In this document: one piece after another, positions 14,569 to 23,677 of the stretch
Numbering within the stretch: the first letter of the stretch is position 1
How the letters are laid out: every line of letters starts with the position of its first letter
Virus record (IMG/VR): IMGVR_UViG_3300033146_000641
Coordinates: 1-26,671 of that record
DNA length: 26,671 nt
Reading direction: 5' to 3' (one strand)
DNA from: a virus
Notes under the pieces: generated by a model
The model's database searches: none
Told to the model about the DNA's origin: nothing
What the model saw: the letters and a program-made list of their open reading frames with translations, nothing else
Made by a program: the position numbers and the translations under genes

Positions 14569-16701
14569 ATGGCTAGTCCACAGGTAAGAACTATTGAATA
14601 TGACAGATCCCAACGTGTATCTTCTTATGAAGGCATGTATGGTCTTGTAATTGGAGCATTTGATAGGGGTCCAATTGGTAAAAGAGTCTTTATGACTAAT
14701 TCTCAGCAAGTAGATGCTGTATTTGGTAAACCTAAAGTAGGAAGTGATATTGCTTATTATATACTTCATTCTTTTCTATCTAAATCAAAAAGATGTTGGG
14801 TAGAAAGAGTAGCTGAGGGTGCTTTATATGGTGGAGTGTCTATAGGTGCTGCATTTGACATGGTTATGGGATTACCAGATGGTATCGAAACTATATTCTC
14901 AACTGTCTTAGAATATGGTCGTTGTCACCCTAACACAGTTGAGGTTTACCTTGATACTATTAAGATTGGTTATGATAATGGAGCTGGAGTTATTATCGGG
15001 GATAATATTGATGTAGGTTCTGTTAATTATGAGACAGGAGCTATTACATGTCAGTTCACTCATCCATTACCTAAGAATTCAATTTTATATGCTAAATGGG
15101 GATTTAATAATATTCCTCTAACTTCTGGAGCAGCTGATACTGACGATTATCAGTTTGATAGTCGTATTCTAAATCAGAATATTGCTGGTTCAGCTGGTGT
15201 TTATAGTGATCATCTTGTTCCATTCCCTATTGTTGGTCCAGATGGGACAGTAGCTAGTGCGAATGATTCTACTGTCTTAATCTATGATGATAGCACTCTT
15301 ATTGCTTACACTGATGAAACTGGTAATCTAGTTGATACTGGCACATATCTTGATTCTAGTTCTACTAATAGAGTTGAATTTGGTAATGGTGTTCTTTCTT
15401 TTAATCTAGATTCTGCTTATGTGCCATCTGCTCCTTTAGTAGCTGAGTATCGTTCTTATAAATCTGAGGCATTTATAATTTACGCTGATAATCAGGGTTC
15501 TTGGGCTGATGATTACAGTATCTTAATTGATCAGGTTGATTTTGCTAATAATACTTTTACTATTTCAGTTTATGAAACTCAGAGAAATGGATCTATCATG
15601 AAAGTAGCTTCTTATGTACTTTCTAGAGAACATAAAGTTGATGGATTCAATAATCAGTTATACATTGAGGATAGATTAAATGACAAGTCTAATTACATTA
15701 GAGTATTAGATAATGTCAATCTTAATGAAACTGAAGCAATACCTCAAGACAGTCTTAAACACACTACTTATAGCACTAATGATATCTTTACTCTATCAAG
15801 TGGTGATGACGGGTTTGCACCTTCAGTTAACTCTTATATCAATGTATTGCATACTTTTAATAACCCTGAAGATGTTAAAGTTGATATCATTGTTGACACT
15901 CTCTGTGATAAGAATTTCCAAGTAGAGATGTTGAAATTATGTGATCGTGATTTCGGTGGTCGTGGAGATTGTTACGCTGTATTGAGTGCACCATTTGATC
16001 TTCTCGAGAATAATAATTATCTTAATGAAATTGCCAATTATCGTAAGTATGAATTGAATGTTAATTCTAGTTTTGGTGGTTTGTATAGTTCATTCGTTAA
16101 GATTTATGATGCCTATAATGGCCGTGAGGTATGGATACCTGAATCAGGATTCGTAGCTGCTGCATTCTCTTATACTGCTGATCAGTTTAGTCCTTGGTTT
16201 CCAGCAGCTGGTTGGAGAAGAGGTACGTTACCAGTTCTTGATACCTATCGTAAATTCACTATAGGTGAGAGAGACTTCTTATATGATAATGGAATTAATG
16301 TTCTCCGTTATCGTCCTGGTAAGGGTATTGCTATCTGGGGTAACAAAACTCTGTATGATGATAACTCTGCTCTTAGTCGTGCTAATGTTAGATGGCTCCT
16401 CATCGTTATTGAGAATGCAATTGAGGATTACTTGGATGAGTATGAATTTGAGCTCAATGATCCAATCACTAGAGCACTGATTACATCAGCTGTACAGGGT
16501 TATCTTGATTCTATTAAAGCAAGACGTGGTCTGTATGATTTCGATGTTGTTTGTGATGAAACTAATAATACTCCACAAACTATCGACAACTACGAGATGA
16601 ATGTTGACTACTATGTGCAACCAGTTAAGGATGCTGAGTTTATTTATGGTAGAGCAGTTATCACTCGTACTGGTGTTAAATTTGAGGATGTTCGTATCTA
16701 A
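14569..16701 (+). CDS. Tail sheath protein
   Basis: The 710-residue sheath subunit forms the contractile outer tail. The N-terminus (YEGMYGLVIGAFDRGPIGK, then TNSQQVDAVFGKP) is the standard sheath start. The C-terminal core has INVLRYRPGKGIAIWGNKTL near 576-595, then ANVRWLLIVIENAIEDYL and the last strand FIYGRAVITRTGVKFEDV. Two extra beta-rich domains are inserted near the N-terminus: about 105-180, with SVNYETGAI, closely like a domain in the capsid protein; and about 208-297, with NGVLSFNLDSAYVP, probably a diverged copy. AAGGAG precedes the ATG and a strong hairpin follows. Confidence 0.92.
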   Translation: MASPQVRTIEYDRSQRVSSYEGMYGLVIGAFDRGPIGKRVFMTNSQQVDAVFGKPKVGSDIAYYILHSFLSKSKRCWVERVAEGALYGGVSIGAAFDMVMGLPDGIETIFSTVLEYGRCHPNTVEVYLDTIKIGYDNGAGVIIGDNIDVGSVNYETGAITCQFTHPLPKNSILYAKWGFNNIPLTSGAADTDDYQFDSRILNQNIAGSAGVYSDHLVPFPIVGPDGTVASANDSTVLIYDDSTLIAYTDETGNLVDTGTYLDSSSTNRVEFGNGVLSFNLDSAYVPSAPLVAEYRSYKSEAFIIYADNQGSWADDYSILIDQVDFANNTFTISVYETQRNGSIMKVASYVLSREHKVDGFNNQLYIEDRLNDKSNYIRVLDNVNLNETEAIPQDSLKHTTYSTNDIFTLSSGDDGFAPSVNSYINVLHTFNNPEDVKVDIIVDTLCDKNFQVEMLKLCDRDFGGRGDCYAVLSAPFDLLENNNYLNEIANYRKYELNVNSSFGGLYSSFVKIYDAYNGREVWIPESGFVAAAFSYTADQFSPWFPAAGWRRGTLPVLDTYRKFTIGERDFLYDNGINVLRYRPGKGIAIWGNKTLYDDNSALSRANVRWLLIVIENAIEDYLDEYEFELNDPITRALITSAVQGYLDSIKARRGLYDFDVVCDETNNTPQTIDNYEMNVDYYVQPVKDAEFIYGRAVITRTGVKFEDVRI

Positions 16702-16709
16702 TATTTTTA

Positions 16710-16741
16710 TACTCTCTGCTAGTTAATTCTAGCAGAGAGTA
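16710..16741 (+). terminator. Perfect hairpin between sheath and tube genes
   Basis: ACTCTCTGCTAG (16711-16722) and CTAGCAGAGAGT (16729-16740) pair perfectly around TTAATT, with one more T-A pair outside. The T-run lies before rather than after the stem, so it may be a weak or reverse-direction terminator, or an mRNA-stabilising or processing site that lets the tube be made in excess. Confidence 0.6.
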
Positions 16742-16767
16742 ATTAATCTTATTCGGAGGAATAAATT

Positions 16768-17259
16768 ATGTCAGGTATTGTAAATATTGAATCTTTGAGA
16801 AACACTCCTGATTCAGCTAGGTTATATAAATGGGATGTTAATATTAGCAAGGGAAGTGCATTAATTAGTCTTAGAGCTACTTCTATTGATCAGCCTAATC
16901 CTAATTATTCATTAATGGATGTAACTATAAGAGGATTTACTAAGAAGGAATCTGGTGCTATTGAATGGAATCCAATTAATTTTACAGTTATTGAAGTTGA
17001 TTCTTATGATATTCTAGCTAGTTTATGGGATTGGGGTCAGCAACAGTTTGATGCTCGTACTGGTGTACAACAGAATAAGTCTGGAGCAGAAGCTGACACT
17101 CTTATCATGCTTGAGAACTTACAAGATGCACCTGTAGCTAAGTGGAAACTTTATGGTTGCCTTCTCGAGAATATTACCCCTCCTGGGTTAACTAGTGATA
17201 AGTCTGGTTTTAATGAAACTTCTTTTTCTGTAGCTTATGATTATGCGGAGTTGGTATAA
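16768..17259 (+). CDS. Tail tube protein (gp19-type)
   Basis: A 163-residue protein right after the sheath, with a strong GGAGG site. It reads as a gp19-like tube: an N-terminal arm (TPDSARLYKWDVNIS), a beta barrel, SYDILASLWDWGQQQFD near 79-95, and the late AKWKLYGCLLENITPPGL near 128-145. It should form hexameric rings in the inner tail tube. Confidence 0.85.
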   Translation: MSGIVNIESLRNTPDSARLYKWDVNISKGSALISLRATSIDQPNPNYSLMDVTIRGFTKKESGAIEWNPINFTVIEVDSYDILASLWDWGQQQFDARTGVQQNKSGAEADTLIMLENLQDAPVAKWKLYGCLLENITPPGLTSDKSGFNETSFSVAYDYAELV

Positions 17260-17262
17260 TTA

Positions 17263-17739
17263 ATGGCTGTAACTATTGAAACTCTTAGAGCACAAGATTT
17301 CGCTAGAGGATATAATTGGGATGTAAATTTTCCTGATTTCTCTGGTGATTTTTTCCCAGCCTATTCTTTTACTGATGAATTCATAAATTTTCAACCTGGG
17401 AGTATAGATTATGGGCCAGAGTCATTCTATTTTCCTGAGAAGGCTTGGAGAGGAAAGAATTTATCCTTAGAAATATATGAATTTGAGGATTATTCAGTAT
17501 TAGATTGGTTAGAAGATTGGTATAAGGGTATAAAAGGTGATGAATACACTATACATCTTATTGGAGAAAAATTTGTAGCTAAAGAGATGCGTATAACTAG
17601 ATATGGTCTTCAGAAGAATCCATATAATATTGAAATATTACAAGTAATACCTGACGGTAACGTATCTATACCGTATAATTCAGATAAATCATCTTCATTA
17701 AGTTTATCTCTAAATTTAGTAGTCGTTGGTAAGGAGTAA
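17263..17739 (+). CDS. Second tail tube-like protein
   Basis: A 158-residue protein three bases downstream of the first tube gene and of the same general build: the arm FARGYNWDVNFP, the segment DYSVLDWLEDWYKGI near 76-90 and a closing beta part. The shared tryptophan-rich helix and YxWDVN motif support common ancestry. Two tube paralogues suggest that one forms most of the tube and the other a special ring at an end or baseplate junction; which one is which cannot be told here. Confidence 0.75.
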   Translation: MAVTIETLRAQDFARGYNWDVNFPDFSGDFFPAYSFTDEFINFQPGSIDYGPESFYFPEKAWRGKNLSLEIYEFEDYSVLDWLEDWYKGIKGDEYTIHLIGEKFVAKEMRITRYGLQKNPYNIEILQVIPDGNVSIPYNSDKSSSLSLSLNLVVVGKE

Positions 17740-17742
17740 CGA

Positions 17743-18558
17743 ATGCCAAATTATATAGCTTTATCTTATCTTCCATCTAGATTTGTACCGTATAGTAAGG
17801 AAGATGTAAAAATAAAGATTAGGCCTTTATATTTCGAGGAAGCTGAGAGTGTCTCCCTGATAAAGGGGAGACCTCTAGCTATTCTTGAATTGTTATATGA
17901 GAGTGAAGCTGTTAAAGTCGAGAATATGGATTTCTTTGATCTGACATATGATGACTGGAGATTCATTGAATTAACTATATCTAACCTGAGTTTTCCTGCA
18001 GTTAAATTTAATATCACTGCTGGTGAATGTCCTGATTGTAAAGATTCACCTGAAGTTATAACTATTTCTATGAATGGTCAGGATAAAGAAATAGTTGTTA
18101 AACCTGAGTTAAAAGCAGTTGTTATCCCATCTGAGATAGCATTTACTGAATTAGATGAAGAGATTATCCCGCCTATAGTTCCTGTATTATCCAATAAAGA
18201 ATATAATTTAGATTTTTATAGATTAAAACATTTTAAGATATTATCAGAATCAAAAAGTAATAAGGAAGTCGATAAATATAAATTATTACTTGATAATAAT
18301 GATATAAGATTTTCATTTGAAGATATCCAAGTGTTAAGATATCTTGATGAAAAGATGTTTCATGGACCAAAGAATGAATTTGAAGTAAAATGCAAACAAT
18401 GTGGTAAGGTTTATAAAGTATCATCGGTCTGGGAGGTGGCCGATTTCCTTCCCTTTCGTATCTCAGAAGACAATATTAGAAATAGAGTTAGTTTTGGGAA
18501 GAGAACTAAATCAGCAAATAACTTCTCTAAGAAAGTTAGAATACATAAAAGTATTTGA
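17743..18558 (+). CDS. Tail assembly chaperone / gp26-like protein with zinc ribbon
   Basis: The 271-residue protein lies between tube and tape measure, the place of tail assembly chaperones, and reads like the T4 baseplate-protein family that includes gp26: a YFEEAESVSL start region, the first cysteine pair CPDC (95-98), the second CKQCGKVYKV (217-226) and the end motif VADFLPF. AAGGAG precedes the ATG. A second frame stays open under its 3' end and runs to 18610. A +1 slip at the CCC-T in CTTCCCTTTCGT (18449-18460) would give VADFLPFVSQKT and 50 more residues, like the frameshifted chaperone products of many phages. Confidence 0.7.
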   Translation: MPNYIALSYLPSRFVPYSKEDVKIKIRPLYFEEAESVSLIKGRPLAILELLYESEAVKVENMDFFDLTYDDWRFIELTISNLSFPAVKFNITAGECPDCKDSPEVITISMNGQDKEIVVKPELKAVVIPSEIAFTELDEEIIPPIVPVLSNKEYNLDFYRLKHFKILSESKSNKEVDKYKLLLDNNDIRFSFEDIQVLRYLDEKMFHGPKNEFEVKCKQCGKVYKVSSVWEVADFLPFRISEDNIRNRVSFGKRTKSANNFSKKVRIHKSI

Positions 18559-18610
18559 TTTGTATAATAACGTAATCTCTTTACTTGAGAAATTAAAGCC
18601 TACTCGTTAA
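18401..18610 (+). CDS. Overlapping frame, possible +1 frameshift extension of the tail chaperone
   Basis: The frame is open from before 18401 to TAA 18608-18610. A GTG at 18401 has no ribosome-binding site, so free initiation is unlikely. From about 18455 the reading is protein-like (LGRELNQQITSLRKLEYIKV, then LYNNVISLLEKLKPTR) and fills the gap to the tape measure gene. I regard it as the +1 product tail of the 17743 gene rather than as a separate gene. The alternative is a chance open frame. Confidence 0.4.
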   Translation: MVRFIKYHRSGRWPISFPFVSQKTILEIELVLGRELNQQITSLRKLEYIKVFDLYNNVISLLEKLKPTR

Positions 18611-18649
18611 TTATAATTAACTTATTAATATTCATATCTGGATTAACTA

Positions 18650-21589
18650 ATGTTTAAAATTTCTTTTCAAGATATTAAGGATGTAATTAGCTCTAGTTCT
18701 TCAGATAAGAATAATCTCTTAGAAATTAGGGATGAATTAGCTTCCTTATTCTCTTCTATAGAAGTTAATACAGAGATACTAAGATCATATGAGACTAGTG
18801 TATCTAATAATTTTTCTCAGATTAGAGAAGATCTACAGGAGAAGGGTTATTCAGAAAGTGATATAGATGATATAATAGAAGAATTTTCTAATGGATTCGC
18901 TGAGATAAAAGGATTAAAGGACAAATTTAATAAGTTATCTGATAAATTTGAAAATCGTGATTCTATTGATAGACGGGAAGCTGAAACTCTTATTAGTTAT
19001 ACTGAGAAGACAGCTAAGATATTAGAGAAGCTCCCCAAGAATATTGCTTTAAAAATATCCTTAGATGATATATTTAAGAAGCAAGCTGAGTTTTTATCAT
19101 CAGATTTGCCTAAAGAGGTAAGAAGACAGGCTTTAATAGAAATTATCTCTTATTTAAAAACATCTAGTGATACTGATAAAGAGACTATTAAATTCATGAA
19201 GGATATTTCTGATAATACAGAGATATCTGATAGAGATTTTAATGCAGTTTCAAATAAGTTAATTGAGATATCTAATGATAAAGATAATAATACTTCAATT
19301 TCTGTTAAGGAATTAACTAATAGATTTGATCACTCTACTAAGACTTCTGAGCAGATTAAAGATATCCTAGATAAACAGAATACTAAATTTGGATCTTCTA
19401 TTAAAGAAGCATTCTTAAGTAAGTCATCTGAAATATCTACTGCTACTTTGACTAAAGGATTGGGTCAGGGACTTATGGGAGCATTTGGTCCTATAGGTAT
19501 TATAGCTGATCAAATGTTTGGTATATCTGATAGGCTGTCATCAGTAGGTGATGTTGTTACTAATAAATTATTAGATAGCTCCAAGTCATTATTATCTAAT
19601 ATAGCTAGTAAAGCAAAGGATAAGATAGGACTAGGTTCAAAAGAGAGTGAAACTAGTGATGTATCTAAATCTAATATTGTTGATAGCTCTAAATCATTAT
19701 TATCTAATGTAGTTAGTGAGACTAAGAGTAAGTTAGGATTAGATTCTAAGGAGTCTACCAGTGATATATCTGAATCTAAATCATTACTATCTAGTATAGC
19801 AAGTAAGACTAAGAGTGTATTAGGATTAGATTCGAAAGAAACTATTAGAGATAATACTAAATTTGACACTAGCAACATAGCTGAATCTAACACTATTGAT
19901 AGTTCAAAGTCATTATTAACTAACACAGCTGATAGAACTAGTGATAAGTCAGAATTAATATCAAAAGAAAGTATTAGTGAGAGTGCTAAATCATTATTAT
20001 CCAGTGTTGCTAATAAAGCTAAGAGCAAATTAGGTTTAGATTCTAAGGAGTCTACCCGTGATATACCTGAATCTAAATCATTACTGTCTAGTATAGCAAG
20101 TAAGACTAAGAATGTATTAGGATTAGATAATAAAGAAATTACCAGTGATGTTTCTAAATCTAATATTATTGATAGTTCTAAATCTTTATTATCCAATGTA
20201 GTTATCGAGACTAAGGATAAAGTAGGGTTAAATAGCAATTTTGATTACAGTAACCCTGTAAATAAAAGTAATGAGATAAATCAGATTATCAATGATGAAA
20301 ATAGTGTATTATCACAGAAATTAATATCTAATACTGAATCTATTGAAGATCTAACTAATATTATTAAGAAAGAGAATAGACGAGATAGAGTATTAGATAA
20401 GAAAGATAGAAAAAGAGATATAGAACAGCATGAAGAATTAATTGAAAATGTTGATGATTTAGAAAGATTATCTAAGAAGAATCTTAAAGCCACAAAGGGT
20501 ATCGATGTAGAAGGCGGTGGAGGATTCTTTAGTTCTTTCCTAGGGAATATATTAGGAAATTCAAAAATAGGAAAATTGATAAGTAAAGTCCCTGGTGGTA
20601 AGACTGCAACTAAATTACTTAGTAAGATACCTGGTGTAGGTAAATTATTAGGTGGTGCTGCTGAGGGAGTCTTGGGCACTGCAGCTGAGGGAGCATTAGG
20701 TGCTGGTGCTGAGGGTTTAGCAGGTGGAGGGTTATTATCAACAGTTGGTGGTCTTGCGTTACCTGCATTAGCTGTGACTGCTGCAGGTGCAGCTGGGTAT
20801 GGAATAGGGACTTTAATAACTAAGACTACAGGTAGCGATAAATTAGGCGGTAAGATTTATGATTTAATACATGGTAAGGAAGATAAGAATGCAGGTTTAG
20901 CTACTGATTCTAGTATTCAGAAATATGCAGCCACTGAATTATCCCCTGCAGCAGCTGATAAATATCTTAAAGAATTTAAAGTAGGTGGACCAACTTTTGA
21001 TGACATGGTTGCTGATGGTAAATTAGTTTATGATTCAGCCACTTCTAAATATTATTTACCAGATGAGATTAATACTGAATCTAAGATAGCTGATATAGCA
21101 TCTAAAGCTCAGAATCCTAGTGTTCCTAGTAAGTCACCTACCTCTAGTAAACCATCTAACATAGAGACTGCCAATAAATCATCTTCTACAACTAATACTG
21201 ATATTTCTAATAACTCCTCTATATCTAATACTAACACCTCAAGTGAATCACCTGAGGTAACTAATACAGAGATTTCTAGTGAATCATCACCTATACCTAG
21301 TAGTGCTCCATTAGCTAGTACAGAGGCCAGCTCTTCTAATATTACTAGTATTGATAGCTCAGTTAATAATTTTAAGAGTTCAAGTATGTCTAAGGAGGTA
21401 TCTCCTGATACTTATACTAATATTCAAAAAGAATTAGTGAAGGCTAAGACCGTAGAAGTTAAACATGTTCCTAATAATGCTAATTTAAGACCAGCTTCAA
21501 TGCCTCATGCAGCAACTAAAACACCTGCACCTTCACCTATAGTAATGGATGATCTTGGTCTTATAATGGTTAATTCAGGGTTATTTTAA
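18650..21589 (+). CDS. Tape measure protein
   Basis: At 979 residues this is the longest gene here and sits in the tape measure position. At about 1.5 angstrom per residue it would set a tail near 145 nm. The N-terminal 300 residues are helical and charged; residues about 309-530 hold seven degenerate repeats of the form DSSKSLLSNxASKxKxKLGL; about 625-735 are a Gly/Ala-rich hydrophobic stretch (GGAAEGVLGTAAEGALGAG) suited to membrane insertion on ejection; about 800-900 are a low-complexity Ser/Thr/Asn linker. There is no lytic motif. The ribosome-binding site is weak. The stop overlaps the next start (TAATG). Confidence 0.85.
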   Translation: MFKISFQDIKDVISSSSSDKNNLLEIRDELASLFSSIEVNTEILRSYETSVSNNFSQIREDLQEKGYSESDIDDIIEEFSNGFAEIKGLKDKFNKLSDKFENRDSIDRREAETLISYTEKTAKILEKLPKNIALKISLDDIFKKQAEFLSSDLPKEVRRQALIEIISYLKTSSDTDKETIKFMKDISDNTEISDRDFNAVSNKLIEISNDKDNNTSISVKELTNRFDHSTKTSEQIKDILDKQNTKFGSSIKEAFLSKSSEISTATLTKGLGQGLMGAFGPIGIIADQMFGISDRLSSVGDVVTNKLLDSSKSLLSNIASKAKDKIGLGSKESETSDVSKSNIVDSSKSLLSNVVSETKSKLGLDSKESTSDISESKSLLSSIASKTKSVLGLDSKETIRDNTKFDTSNIAESNTIDSSKSLLTNTADRTSDKSELISKESISESAKSLLSSVANKAKSKLGLDSKESTRDIPESKSLLSSIASKTKNVLGLDNKEITSDVSKSNIIDSSKSLLSNVVIETKDKVGLNSNFDYSNPVNKSNEINQIINDENSVLSQKLISNTESIEDLTNIIKKENRRDRVLDKKDRKRDIEQHEELIENVDDLERLSKKNLKATKGIDVEGGGGFFSSFLGNILGNSKIGKLISKVPGGKTATKLLSKIPGVGKLLGGAAEGVLGTAAEGALGAGAEGLAGGGLLSTVGGLALPALAVTAAGAAGYGIGTLITKTTGSDKLGGKIYDLIHGKEDKNAGLATDSSIQKYAATELSPAAADKYLKEFKVGGPTFDDMVADGKLVYDSATSKYYLPDEINTESKIADIASKAQNPSVPSKSPTSSKPSNIETANKSSSTTNTDISNNSSISNTNTSSESPEVTNTEISSESSPIPSSAPLASTEASSSNITSIDSSVNNFKSSSMSKEVSPDTYTNIQKELVKAKTVEVKHVPNNANLRPASMPHAATKTPAPSPIVMDDLGLIMVNSGLF
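19574..20240 (+). repeat. Seven degenerate repeats in the tape measure gene
   Basis: Units of about 27-41 codons begin SKSLLS and carry K-x-x-LGLDSKES. Units 2 with 3 and 5 with 6 are nearly the same pair, so a block of about 125 codons seems to have duplicated. Confidence 0.8.
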
Positions 21590-22155
21590 TGTTAAATCTT
21601 GATAAATTTTATGCTTCAGGCAAATATAAAGTGACTATGAATCACCCCACTTATGGGGTAACTAAGGGTTACTTATCATCGCAACTTAAAGTTAATACTT
21701 CTTCATCTTGGACATCTTTAGGTGATAGTTTAGCTAAAGGATCCATAGGGGATACCATATTTCAATTTGGATTTGGTAGATCTATGACAGTTGGTGCAGC
21801 TACTCATCAGAAGTGGGATGGTCAAGAAGAAATAATGATTAGTTTCTCTATTTCTTATGTAGCAGTTAAAGATGCTAAATCTGAAGTAGTAGACAAAGTT
21901 GCTGATTTATTAAGATGGCCTTTAAGTAAAGAAATAGGAATATTTATGAAAACCCCCTTAGATATTAAAGGAGGTGAGTACTGTACTATTTCTAGTTCAT
22001 TCTTTATAATTAAAGATGTATTACCTGTATCAGTAGATCCTGAATTCTCTCAAGCCCTATCACCTACTGGTCATCCTATATACGCTAACGTTGGATTATC
22101 TTTTAAATCTATTAGGGCACTCACTGGTCCAGAAGTAAAGAAGTGGTTTAAATAA
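21589..22155 (+). CDS. Baseplate / tail-tube end protein (unknown family)
   Basis: The 188-residue protein overlaps the tape measure stop by one base. It is beta-rich with GKYKVTMNHPTYGVTKGYLS near 12-31, GRSMTVGAATHQKWDGQEE near 64-82 and PEFSQALSPTGHPIYANVGL near 152-171. Such a protein between tape measure and gp53 would fit the tube initiator or cap (T4 gp48/gp54 role) or a hub protein that starts the tube. The placement is inference. Confidence 0.55.
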   Translation: MLNLDKFYASGKYKVTMNHPTYGVTKGYLSSQLKVNTSSSWTSLGDSLAKGSIGDTIFQFGFGRSMTVGAATHQKWDGQEEIMISFSISYVAVKDAKSEVVDKVADLLRWPLSKEIGIFMKTPLDIKGGEYCTISSSFFIIKDVLPVSVDPEFSQALSPTGHPIYANVGLSFKSIRALTGPEVKKWFK

Positions 22156-22174
22156 TATGTGGTTTAAATAATAT
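22143..22174 (+). repeat. 16-bp tandem duplication at a gene junction
   Basis: GTGGTTTAAATAATAT occurs twice in a row at 22143-22158 and 22159-22174. The first copy holds the stop of the upstream gene and the second leads into the ATG of the next. Confidence 0.9.
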
Positions 22175-22580
22175 GAGTAGCAAACCTAATGAAAGATTTG
22201 GTTTAATAGAATATGGAAAGATATATAAATCTAAGTTTCCTGAGAAGTTTCAGAGGATTTCTGAAAGAAGATTAGCTTATGATTTTGATCCTGATAAATT
22301 AAAAGATTATAATTATCTATTATCTAGATTTAATCAGGAATTTTTTAAACTTCCATATTTTATTAGGGAAATTAGCCGGTCAGATGTTGGTAGACCTGAT
22401 TTAATATCTTATGAAGTATACGGTGATACTGATTTCTGGCATTATATATTATTATTTAATAGCATAGCTGATCCAATTAACGGTTTAGTGAAAGGCACTG
22501 ATATTAAGATACCTATGCTTGATCATTTATCTAATTGGTTAATCGAAAATTTACTTCATGATACTAAGACAGGTGTATAA
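22173..22580 (+). CDS. Baseplate wedge protein, gp53-like
   Basis: The 135-residue protein has the marks of the gp53 family: an N-terminal segment on positions and rigid loops (ERRLAYDFDPDKLKDYNY), then the key motif YGDTDFWHYILLFNSIADP near 84-102, followed by a short end with KGTDIKIP. It joins wedges around the hub in T4-like baseplates. Its stop and the next start overlap by one base. Confidence 0.7.
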   Translation: MSSKPNERFGLIEYGKIYKSKFPEKFQRISERRLAYDFDPDKLKDYNYLLSRFNQEFFKLPYFIREISRSDVGRPDLISYEVYGDTDFWHYILLFNSIADPINGLVKGTDIKIPMLDHLSNWLIENLLHDTKTGV

Positions 22581-23668
22581 TGTTAGGGAAAAAGGGTCAA
22601 TGGGCTTTAACTATAAACGGTGATGAGATATTAGGTGAAGAACTTATTTTCCTTAATATATTTGAAGATGCTGGACTTAATCTTCCTACTTTTGATTTAT
22701 TATTTTATACTGATGATGAAGAAAAAGTTAAGAGGTGGAATTCACCTGGATATCCTGCAAAGATAGGATTTGGAGTTGATGAAATAGTAGATGTGACTGA
22801 TTTTAAAGTTTTCTCCAGGGAAGTCTCATCTATTGGTGGTGCTGATCAATGGGCTGTCAATGCTAAAGGCATATATGATAGTTTAGATTATGTTAATTCA
22901 CAAAGATTGCTTACTTTCAATACTTGGGGAGATATGAAGAAGAGCAGTGAGGTATTCTCTGCTGTTGCTTCTAAGAATGGTTTTAAACCAGATGTTCCTA
23001 TGCCATCTAATGATATGATGCTATGGACACAACATAATGTCACTGATAGAAAGTTTCTAGAAGAAGTAACATGGCATGGATATTTCTCTTCTAATGATCC
23101 TCCATTGACTGCATTCCGTAAAGATGGTAAAGCTATTTATAAACCCCTCTCTAAAATAATACAATCTGAAAAGGGAATTATAGGTAATAGTGAAGACGCA
23201 AGTATAATAAGTAATCACTTTACCCTTGTAAATAGGGAAGGATTCTTATCTTCTTGGTCAGGAAATATCAGAACTGTTCCTTATCATCATTCTGAAAAAG
23301 GTATCGATGATAATTGTAAAGGAAGTGTTACACCTAAGGTTGTCAAAGAAGCTGGTCTTACTCCAGAGGTAAATAAGTTTCAAGAAATAGAATTACTTAA
23401 TGATAATGTGCATGATAATTGGTGGGTAGCTTATAGACAGAATAAACAGTTTAAAGCATCTTTATCGTCACAGTCAATAAGGACAACAGTAGATGCCTAT
23501 AATTCGATATTCCCTCTTGATTATTACAGGACTAAATTCTTGAGGCAGGATGATAAAACTATATTAGAACCTTATGCTGGTAAATGGATAGTGAATACTG
23601 TAGTAACTAGTGTTAAGAATTCTGCATTTACACAATTTATTACTTTATGTAGAGAAACTTTATTATAG
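22580..23668 (+). CDS. Baseplate hub protein (gp27/gpD-like)
   Basis: The 362-residue protein reads as a central hub: a first beta barrel (LGEELIFLNIFEDAGLNLPT, then DLLFYTDDEEKV), the DFKVFSREVSSIGG strand pair, the helical SSEVFSAVASKNGF, the W-containing NVTDRKFLEEVTWHGYFSS typical of gp27/VgrG-like hubs, and a late barrel ending ITLCRETLL. It should form the trimeric ring that carries the spike encoded at 24429. The two are separated here by a small gene and the gp25-like gene. Confidence 0.7.
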   Translation: MLGKKGQWALTINGDEILGEELIFLNIFEDAGLNLPTFDLLFYTDDEEKVKRWNSPGYPAKIGFGVDEIVDVTDFKVFSREVSSIGGADQWAVNAKGIYDSLDYVNSQRLLTFNTWGDMKKSSEVFSAVASKNGFKPDVPMPSNDMMLWTQHNVTDRKFLEEVTWHGYFSSNDPPLTAFRKDGKAIYKPLSKIIQSEKGIIGNSEDASIISNHFTLVNREGFLSSWSGNIRTVPYHHSEKGIDDNCKGSVTPKVVKEAGLTPEVNKFQEIELLNDNVHDNWWVAYRQNKQFKASLSSQSIRTTVDAYNSIFPLDYYRTKFLRQDDKTILEPYAGKWIVNTVVTSVKNSAFTQFITLCRETLL

Positions 23669-23677
23669 GAAAGTATT

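Noticed and set aside
16710-16741. Insertion-sequence terminal repeats
   Set aside because: The two arms are only 6 bases apart and there is no transposase, so this is a hairpin, not element ends.
19510-20238. Long minus-strand ORF (242 codons) opposite the tape measure gene
   Set aside because: It mirrors the degenerate repeats of the tape measure gene, has no ribosome-binding site and would be leucine/serine/asparagine repeats only. The ORF at 20281-20679 on the same strand is rejected on the same grounds.
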